This document shows positions 1 to 4,588 of a stretch of 5,351 nucleotides of DNA, piece after piece. Location of the stretch: the NCBI GenBank assembly GCA_943326825.2, contig CALPUT020000199.1:1-5351 (forward strand). Direction: 5' to 3'. The stretch comes from Chryseobacterium gleum (GTDB lineage: Bacteria > Bacteroidota > Bacteroidia > Flavobacteriales_D > Crocinitomicaceae). Under the pieces are notes generated by a model. The model did no database searches. It saw only the letters and a program-made list of their open reading frames with translations, and was not told the DNA's origin. Made by a program: the position numbers and the translations under genes. Position 1 is the first letter of the stretch. Each line of letters starts with the position of its first letter.

Positions 1-708
1 AAATCGAAAGTACAATTGAGAATCTCTGAAGGTCGTTTGAAAAATGTAATGGCTTTCAAATCGATCACTGAAAGTATGAAAGGTTCTTCTGCGAAATTCA
101 TCTTGAATAAAAACAACATCAATGAGTTTGAGAAAAAATTATTGGACTTAAAATTTGAGACTTTTGAAAACACATTCATTATCCGAAATGGTCGTTTAGA
201 AATTCCTTCGATGGTTATTGAATCAAATGCGTTGGATGTAAAATTAGAAGGAACACATGATTTCAATAATAACATCGATTACCGTTTTGCCTTCCGTTTC
301 CGTGAGTTAAAACAACAAAAATCGGATGAAGAATTTGGAGAAGTTGTTGATGACGGAACGGGTGTGAAATTATTCGTACGTATGTTCGGAAACATGGACA
401 ATCCAACCGTTCAATGGGATGAATCAGCAAAAAAACAACAAGCGAAAGAGAACCGAGAAGCTGCTAAACAAGATGCAAAATCGATCTTAAAATCAGAGTT
501 TGGTTTGTTTAAAAACGACACAACTGTAAAAAATTTCAAGGCAATTGAAAAACCAAAAGAAGAATTAAAAATCGAATTCGGACCAGAAAAACCGGAAACT
601 CAAAAACAAAAAGAGCCGAAAAAAGATTCTAAAATCAACAAGACACTAAATAAGTGGAAACAAGAAGCTGGGAAAGAGAAAAAGGAGGAGTTTGATGATT
701 TTAATTAG
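1..708 (+). CDS. AsmA-like family protein, C-terminal fragment (5' end outside window)
   Basis: The frame is open from base 1, so the gene starts upstream; a TTG at 16 is internal. About 235 residues are visible, ending at TAG 706-708. The first ~140 residues resemble the end of the AsmA-like C-terminal region: 'GRLEIPSMVIESNALDVKLEG' style beta-strands, then 'THDFNNNIDYRFAFRFREL' and 'VKLFVRMFGNMDNPTVQWD', which is how Bacteroidota AsmA-like proteins close their beta-rich repeat region. About 90 very hydrophilic residues follow, rich in Lys, Glu and Gln ('KKQQAKENREAAKQ', 'KPKEELKIEFGPEKPE') and ending in an acidic 'EEFDDFN'. AsmA/TamB-like proteins are anchored in the inner membrane, span the periplasm, and are linked to outer-membrane lipid transport and assembly. 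The tail is probably disordered or helical. The N-terminal membrane anchor lies outside the window. Family call is by pattern recognition; the exact subfamily is not certain. Confidence 0.8.
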   Translation, partial: KSKVQLRISEGRLKNVMAFKSITESMKGSSAKFILNKNNINEFEKKLLDLKFETFENTFIIRNGRLEIPSMVIESNALDVKLEGTHDFNNNIDYRFAFRFRELKQQKSDEEFGEVVDDGTGVKLFVRMFGNMDNPTVQWDESAKKQQAKENREAAKQDAKSILKSEFGLFKNDTTVKNFKAIEKPKEELKIEFGPEKPETQKQKEPKKDSKINKTLNKWKQEAGKEKKEEFDDFN

Positions 709-720
709 ACTTATTAAGAT

Positions 721-748
721 ATTAGAAACTAGACATTAGAAGTTAGAC
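721..748. repeat. Degenerate tandem heptad repeat (ATTAGAM-type) in convergent gap
   Basis: Four consecutive 7-mers are visible: ATTAGAA (721-727), ACTAGAC (728-734), ATTAGAA (735-741) and GTTAGAC (742-748). They also form a 14-bp direct repeat with 12 of 14 matches. A further ATTAGAC copy at 704-710 contains the TAG stop of the upstream gene. The block lies between the convergent AsmA-like gene and the lipoprotein gene. Because the period is 7 and each unit carries TAG, the array puts stops in all plus-strand frames. There is no GC-rich hairpin here, so it is not a classical terminator. Function unknown. Confidence 0.6.
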
Positions 749-771
749 AAAGAATTAAAAAATTGAATTAA

Positions 772-1494
772 TTACGGCTCAATATGATAATTCACCAAAT
801 TCCAAACTTGATTACTGTCTAGTAATTCTTTACGTATTAAACCTACATCTTTTGTATAATAATGAACGGTTGGTTGATTATTTTCAATTAATGTACAATC
901 TTCAGTAATCTTGAAAGTTTTGCCAAATTTGTATTGATTGAAAGAGAAATTTTTATATAATTCAGATACGCTAATTTTATCATTTAAACAATTTAAATTT
1001 GAACAATATGCAAAATCACCTTTTTTAGCATTATAAAAAAAGCAAACATCTTCTCCTATAAAGTTACCAGGTTTTGTTTTTGCTCTATTAATAAATAAAC
1101 AAATTGAATTTATTGGCTCAGTTGGACTGCACAAGGAAGATCCTCCAGAATAAGCTCCTGTAAAAAAATGATAAAAATAATTATTATAGCTACTATAATT
1201 TCTTGCGTCAAAATCATAAGCATTTGAAGTAGATGGACAGTATTCAGTCACATAAACCGAATCCCGTACTTTAGAAGTTTCTTCTTCATACACCCACCAA
1301 GAACCCATTTTAAACAAGAAAAAATCTTTTGCTTCGGAGATTGGCGCACATTGATCTGGGTGTTGATCACAAAAAGTTGGCTCTTTTACAGCTTCTTTTT
1401 TACAAGCAATAGGCAACAAAATAAAGAAAGAAATGGCTAACAAAAACTGAATGGTTTTTTGATATTTGGAGATGAGTTGTTGAAAGCGTTTCAT
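772..1494 (-). CDS. Hypothetical cysteine-rich lipoprotein
   Basis: This 240-residue protein has no function I recognise. It starts with a basic N-terminus (MKRFQQLISKYQK) and a hydrophobic segment at about residues 16-30, ending in L-P-I-A-Cys31, which fits a signal peptidase II lipoprotein signal; the Pro at -3 is looser than the usual lipobox. The residues after Cys31 (KKEAVKEPT) are charged, as in many Bacteroidota lipoproteins. The mature part has 'FKMGSWWVYEEE' near residue 61 and ends with 'YYTKDVGLIRKELLDSNQVWNLVNYHIEP'. Similar openings and W-L-x-x-Y endings occur in small Bacteroidota lipoproteins of beta-rich fold. Nine further cysteines (42, 49, 86, 122, 132, 151, 164, 169, 200) suggest several disulfides outside the cytoplasm. 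The ATG at 1494 fits the signal peptide. It is divergent from the AraC-type regulator and convergent with the AsmA-like gene; no functional link is evident. Confidence 0.75.
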   Translation of the reverse strand: MKRFQQLISKYQKTIQFLLAISFFILLPIACKKEAVKEPTFCDQHPDQCAPISEAKDFFLFKMGSWWVYEEETSKVRDSVYVTEYCPSTSNAYDFDARNYSSYNNYFYHFFTGAYSGGSSLCSPTEPINSICLFINRAKTKPGNFIGEDVCFFYNAKKGDFAYCSNLNCLNDKISVSELYKNFSFNQYKFGKTFKITEDCTLIENNQPTVHYYTKDVGLIRKELLDSNQVWNLVNYHIEP

Positions 1495-1535
1495 TTGCTA
1501 GTTATAATTAACATAAAAGTAATTTTTATTCTTTA

Positions 1536-1563
1536 AAAAAGTACTTTTAGCTTTGAAAATCAA
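1536..1563 (-). promoter_or_regulatory. Weak candidate promoter for the lipoprotein gene
   Basis: Read on the minus strand, TTG (1561-1563) is followed after 17 bp by TACTTTTT (1536-1543), a partial match to the Bacteroidota -33/-7 pattern TTG...TAnnTTTG that lacks the final G. The -7 part lies inside a 12-bp palindrome. It would give a leader of roughly 35 bases. Many A/T runs in this region could mimic it, so confidence is low. Confidence 0.25.
1537..1548. repeat. Perfect 12-bp palindrome AAAAGTACTTTT in divergent intergenic region
   Basis: AAAAGTACTTTT is identical on both strands. It lies in the 115-bp region between the divergent lipoprotein and regulator genes. It ends 3 bp before the -33 TTTG of the regulator's candidate promoter and overlaps the weak -7 candidate of the lipoprotein gene. 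A dimeric DNA-binding protein could use it as an operator, but a palindrome of A and T runs around GTAC can also arise by chance in AT-rich DNA. Confidence 0.35.
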
Positions 1564-1583
1564 TCCAATTTTTGTATATTTAG
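1552..1583 (+). promoter_or_regulatory. Candidate Bacteroidota-type promoter for the AraC-family gene
   Basis: TTTG at 1552-1555 is followed after exactly 19 bp by TATATTTA(G) at 1575-1583, which matches the known Bacteroidota housekeeping pattern TTTG-N19-TAnnTTTG with only the last G displaced by one base. Transcription would begin near 1588-1592, about 20 bases upstream of ATG 1610. The short leader contains an A-rich AAAAAAGG at 1593-1600, which may help ribosome binding. Confidence 0.55.
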
Positions 1584-1609
1584 AAATGTTCTAAAAAAGG
1601 TTTTGAATA

Positions 1610-2536
1610 ATGTCTAAAGGAAAAATTATACCGAATTCTCCGCAGTTAACACATGTTAATTCGTTAAAGACGTTAGTTGAAAACCGAACGATTTACAATC
1701 TTCAAAATTGTGAATTAAATATTTTTGAAACCTACCAACAATCTGATTTGGTTTCTTTAAAGTTCAATGATTTGGTGGTAACAAGTATGTTGAAAGGTAA
1801 AAAAATCATGCATCTGATGGAAGAAGATGGATTTGATTACACACCTGGTCAAACGGTAATTGTGCCATCTAACGTTGAAATGAAAATTGATTTCCCTGAA
1901 GCTACGATGAATAATCCAACACAATGCTTGGCTTTGGCGATTGACAATCAAAAAATTAATCAAACCATTGATTTTCTAAATGAAAAATATCCGAAAGAAG
2001 GAGTCAACAATTATTGGCAATTAGACGAACGTAATTTCTTTTTTCAGAACAATGTTGAGTTAGCACAAACGATTAATAAATTAATAGGCATCTGTCAAAG
2101 TACCGCTCTTACGAAAGACGTTTTGGCTGATCTTGCATTACAGGAATTAATTGTTCAAATTTCTCAATGTCAAACCATAAAAGACATTCAACAAAATAAG
2201 ATTCAAAGTTCAAATCCTTATTTTGCGGCAATACTTGAAAACATTCAGGACAACTTAACTTCGAAAATCAATGTGAAATCAATTGCCGATAGTGCTGGTT
2301 TGAGTTTGACTTCATTTTATAGATTATTTAAAAAAGAAATGGGGATTAGTCCGGTGGAATATATCATTTTGGAACGTATTAAATTAGCGAAACAATTATT
2401 ACAAGACCAAAGTATTTACATCAAAAATGTATCCTACGAGTCGGGTTTTGAAAATCCAAATTACTTCATTCGTGCATTTAAATTACATGAAGGAATCACG
2501 CCAAAACAATACCAACAATTAAATAATCAAGCTTAA
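1610..2536 (+). CDS. AraC-family transcriptional regulator with AraC_N-type sensor domain
   Basis: A 308-residue cytoplasmic DNA-binding protein. Residues ~25-185 resemble the AraC-type regulator N-terminal domain (PF06719-like), a cupin-like ligand and dimerisation module; 'YTPGQTVIVPSNVEMKIDF' (77-95) is the typical strand-turn segment. Residues ~202-304 form the AraC/XylS DNA-binding domain: the first helix-turn-helix is around 220-242 (INVKSIADSAGLSLTSFYRLF), the linker helix around 249-265, the second helix-turn-helix around 271-292 (NVSYESGFENPNYFIRAF), then the hallmark 'GITPKQYQQL'. Length is normal for the family and all parts look intact. ATG 1610 follows a well-placed promoter and A-rich leader. 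It converges on the DUF779 and aldehyde dehydrogenase genes, so it is the obvious candidate to control them, probably through the 21-bp-spaced repeats at 4533-4573. Ligand unknown; an alcohol- or aldehyde-related inducer is inference from context. Confidence 0.9.
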   Translation: MSKGKIIPNSPQLTHVNSLKTLVENRTIYNLQNCELNIFETYQQSDLVSLKFNDLVVTSMLKGKKIMHLMEEDGFDYTPGQTVIVPSNVEMKIDFPEATMNNPTQCLALAIDNQKINQTIDFLNEKYPKEGVNNYWQLDERNFFFQNNVELAQTINKLIGICQSTALTKDVLADLALQELIVQISQCQTIKDIQQNKIQSSNPYFAAILENIQDNLTSKINVKSIADSAGLSLTSFYRLFKKEMGISPVEYIILERIKLAKQLLQDQSIYIKNVSYESGFENPNYFIRAFKLHEGITPKQYQQLNNQA

Positions 2537-2914
2537 CTAATCAATCGTATAAGTTGGTGTTAAATTTTCCAATTCATTCTGCTCAAACATTCTCGATTGA
2601 ACGATAAATCGATAACCTAATGGAATTTCCAACGAAAAACTTGAACCTCTTCCTTTTGTAACATCGATTGTTAACTGAGTATATTTCCAATATTCAAATT
2701 GGTCTTTTGCCATCCAAAATTCACAACCTTCAATTGTTCCAATACAAATATCACTGGAACCAATAATAAAATCTCCTTTTTCAAAACACATTGGTTGCGA
2801 ACCATCACAACAACCACCACTTTGATGAAACATTAATTCACCAAATTTTGATTTCAATTGATTGACAATTTCAATGGCTTCTTTTGTGAATAATACTCTT
2901 GAGATCGTTTTCAT
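2537..2914 (-). CDS. DUF779 family protein (aldehyde dehydrogenase-associated)
   Basis: A 125-residue protein, full length for DUF779 (COG3564). The signature FHQSGGCCDGSQPMC (residues 29-43) is intact, with His30 and Cys35, Cys36 and Cys43; two more cysteines are at 57 and 64. The later conserved segment 'VTKGRGSSFSLEIPLGYRF' (85-103) is also present. There is no signal peptide or membrane segment, so it should be cytoplasmic. The clustered Cys/His residues look suited to metal or thiol chemistry, but this is inference and no biochemical function is established to my knowledge. Genes of this family recur directly beside AldB/ExaC-type aldehyde dehydrogenases in unrelated bacteria (from memory, Rv0459 beside Rv0458 in Mycobacterium tuberculosis), suggesting a helper, maturation or sensing role for the dehydrogenase. 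It lies 66 bp downstream of the dehydrogenase on the same strand, behind a hairpin. Its TAG stop (2537-2539) directly abuts the TAA of the AraC-type gene. Confidence 0.88.
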   Translation of the reverse strand: MKTISRVLFTKEAIEIVNQLKSKFGELMFHQSGGCCDGSQPMCFEKGDFIIGSSDICIGTIEGCEFWMAKDQFEYWKYTQLTIDVTKGRGSSFSLEIPLGYRFIVQSRMFEQNELENLTPTYTID

Positions 2915-2965
2915 AATTTAAATATTAAAATAAAAATCCCCTCATCAATAGTTGACAAGGGGATT
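2915..2965 (-). terminator. Rho-independent terminator or attenuator hairpin between aldehyde dehydrogenase and DUF779 genes
   Basis: Arms AATCCCCT (2935-2942) and AGGGGATT (2958-2965) pair perfectly, and TCAA/TTGA (2945-2948, 2952-2955) pair around a 3-base loop. The two positions between these stems are C-A mismatches in plus-strand RNA but U-G and G-U wobbles in minus-strand RNA. Only minus-strand RNA therefore folds into a continuous 14-bp stem with a CUA loop. Minus-strand RNA also runs straight into a U-rich stretch (UUUAUUUU), whereas the plus strand lacks one. The element thus acts on the dehydrogenase transcript, whose stop is at 2981-2983. It sits only 20 bases before the DUF779 start codon, leaving no room for a separate promoter after it. 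Partial read-through (attenuation) or 3'-end protection after RNA cleavage is likelier than a complete stop. Confidence 0.75.
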
Positions 2966-2980
2966 CAAATCATTTATTCA

Positions 2981-4480
2981 TCAAAAGAAACCTAATTTAT
3001 TTTTACTGTAAGAAACCAACATATTTTTTGTTTGACGATAGTATCCTAACATCATTTTGTGATTCTCTCTTCCGAAACCAGATTTTTTATATCCACCAAA
3101 AGGCGCATGAGCTGGATAATGGTGATAACAATTTACCCAAACACGTCCAGCTTGAATTGCTCTTGGAACTTGATACAATTCATGTGCATCTCTTGTCCAA
3201 ACACCTGCTCCCAAACCATACATTGTATCATTGGCAATTTCAAGTGCCTCTTCTGTTGTTTTAAAAGTGGTAACACAAACTACAGGACCAAAGATTTCTT
3301 CTTGGAAAATTCGCATTTTGTTATGTCCTTTAAACAAAGTTGGTTGAATGTAATAACCTCCAGCTAAATCATCATCCAATTTTTGAACATCTCCACCGCA
3401 TAATAATTCAGCACCTTCTTCTTTTCCTAATTTTAAATACGATTGAATTTTCTCATATTGATCATTTGAAGCTTGAGCTCCCATCATCGTAGCTGGATCT
3501 AATGGGTTACCCATTTTAATCGCTTTTGTTCGTTCAATTACTTTCGACATGAATTTATCGTAAATACTTTCATGAACTAAAATTCTAGATGGACACGTAC
3601 ATACTTCCCCTTGATTCACCGCAAACATTACTGCACCTTCCACTGCTTTGTCAAAGAAATCATCATCGGCATCAGCTACAGATGGAAAGAAGATATTTGG
3701 TGACTTCCCTCCTAGTTCCATTGTTACTGGAATTAAATTCTCAGATGCATATTGCATAATCAATCTACCTGTTGTTGTTTCTCCAGTAAATGAAACTTTA
3801 GAAATTCGTGGAGATTGCGCCAATGGTTTTCCAGCTTCTGGTCCAAAACCTGAAACTACATTGATTACTCCTGGAGGAAGAATATCTTTTATCAAATCCA
3901 TGAAAATCATGATTGATGTTGGAGTTTGTTCAGCTGGTTTTACAACTGCACAACATCCAGCAGCTAAAGCCGGAGCCATTTTCCAAACGGCCATCAATAA
4001 AGGGAAATTCCAAGGAATAATTTGTCCAACAACTCCCAATGGTTCATGAATGACAATGCTTACTGTTGTTTCATCGTGCTCAGAAATCGATCCTTCTTCT
4101 GCTCTAATGACACCCGCAAAATAACGAAAGTGATCAATACATAAAGGTAAATCAACATTTACTGTTTCACGAATAGGTTTTCCGTTGTCAATCGTTTCAA
4201 CCGTTGCGAGGTATTGCAAATTTGCTTCCATCGCATCGGCAATTTTATTCATAACACCTGCACGGTAAGCCGCTGAAGTTTTACTCCACGTTTTGAAAGC
4301 TTCGTGTGCTGCGTCTAATGCTAATTCAATATCTTCTTTTGTTGAACGAGCTGCTTTCGTAAAAACTTTCCCGTCAATAGGACTAATGTTATCAAAATAC
4401 TCTCCATTTACCGGTGGAACAAATTGTCCGCCAATAAAATTATCATAGTGCGCTTTGAATGTTGGTTTATTATTCGACAT
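2981..4480 (-). CDS. NAD-dependent aldehyde dehydrogenase, AldB/ExaC/AcoD type
   Basis: A full-length 499-residue aldehyde dehydrogenase, oxidising aldehydes (acetaldehyde is the usual substrate in this subgroup) to carboxylic acids with NAD(P)+ in the cytoplasm. Visible motifs: oxyanion-hole Asn158 in IIPWNFPLLM; cofactor-binding Lys181 in VVKPAEQTP; Rossmann loop FTGETTTGR (231-239); general base Glu255 in MELGGKSPN; catalytic Cys294 in NQGEVCTCPSR; and Glu395 in QEEIFGPV, which contacts the nicotinamide ribose. The second Cys (296) and the C-terminal 'HKMMLGYYRQTKNMLVSYS' and 'LGFF' endings mark the AldB/ExaC/AcoD branch. The segment before Lys181 reads AAGCCAVV, with Cys where AAGN is common. 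Start ATG 4480 gives the normal N-terminus. It heads a probable two-gene unit with DUF779, behind a 108-bp region carrying direct repeats suited to an AraC-type activator. Exact substrate cannot be read from sequence. Confidence 0.95.
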   Translation of the reverse strand: MSNNKPTFKAHYDNFIGGQFVPPVNGEYFDNISPIDGKVFTKAARSTKEDIELALDAAHEAFKTWSKTSAAYRAGVMNKIADAMEANLQYLATVETIDNGKPIRETVNVDLPLCIDHFRYFAGVIRAEEGSISEHDETTVSIVIHEPLGVVGQIIPWNFPLLMAVWKMAPALAAGCCAVVKPAEQTPTSIMIFMDLIKDILPPGVINVVSGFGPEAGKPLAQSPRISKVSFTGETTTGRLIMQYASENLIPVTMELGGKSPNIFFPSVADADDDFFDKAVEGAVMFAVNQGEVCTCPSRILVHESIYDKFMSKVIERTKAIKMGNPLDPATMMGAQASNDQYEKIQSYLKLGKEEGAELLCGGDVQKLDDDLAGGYYIQPTLFKGHNKMRIFQEEIFGPVVCVTTFKTTEEALEIANDTMYGLGAGVWTRDAHELYQVPRAIQAGRVWVNCYHHYPAHAPFGGYKKSGFGRENHKMMLGYYRQTKNMLVSYSKNKLGFF

Positions 4481-4481
4481 A

Positions 4482-4508
4482 GCTATATAGTTTTAAAGTT
4501 TATATAGC
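4482..4508. repeat. Inverted repeat next to the aldehyde dehydrogenase start codon
   Basis: GCTATATA (4482-4489) and TATATAGC (4501-4508) are perfect 8-bp inverted copies separated by 11 bp. On the minus strand the second arm ends one base before ATG 4480. The spacer holds TTTAAAG/CTTTAAA, part of the best, still poor, -7 candidate (TA-N3-TTTA). If transcription starts upstream of 4508, the RNA could fold into a weak A-U-rich hairpin over the ribosome-binding area. If it starts within the element, the repeat would instead act as a DNA operator around the promoter. Confidence 0.5.
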
Positions 4509-4532
4509 AATAATAAGCCATTCCGTTTTTAT

Positions 4533-4573
4533 ACGATAGCACTATTCATTCAAATGATAGCACATAAAGTTCA
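4533..4573 (-). promoter_or_regulatory. Paired direct repeats 21 bp apart, candidate AraC-type operator for the aldehyde dehydrogenase
   Basis: On the plus strand two copies of A(C/T)GATAGCAC start at 4533 and 4554, exactly 21 bp apart, which is two turns of the DNA helix. Each is followed after six unrelated bases by TTCA, so each 20-bp unit has the form GATAGCAC-N6-TTCA, with 13 of 20 positions identical. AraC-family proteins carry two helix-turn-helix motifs and typically bind two ~17-20-bp direct half-sites with 21-bp periodicity, each with two conserved boxes; this layout fits. The sites lie 53-93 bp upstream of ATG 4480, and the region shows no strong TAnnTTTG core, as expected for an activator-dependent promoter. 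The likely binder is the AraC-type protein at 1610-2536. Confidence 0.6.
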
Positions 4574-4588
4574 AGCGTGAAAAATAAC

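Noticed and set aside
16..18. TTG as the start of the AsmA-like gene
   Set aside because: The frame is already open at base 1 and the protein begins in the middle of a family domain, so the gene starts outside the window.
1757..1963. Minus-strand 68-codon open frame inside the AraC-type gene
   Set aside because: It is antisense to the conserved sensor domain and has no features of a real protein.
2553..2573. TTGG/CCAA arms inside the DUF779 gene as a terminator for the AraC-type gene
   Set aside because: Only four base pairs around a long loop with no following T-tract on the plus strand.
3028..4049. Plus-strand open frames opposite the aldehyde dehydrogenase (3028-3264, 3059-3367, 3648-4049)
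   Set aside because: They lie antisense to a clear full-length enzyme, have low-complexity translations and no recognisable domains; they are shadows.
4480..4520. Additional TAGC sites near 4480 and 4505 as further regulator half-sites
   Set aside because: They are 25 and 32 bp away from each other and from the paired repeats, lack GATAGCAC and TTCA, and are explained by the inverted repeat.
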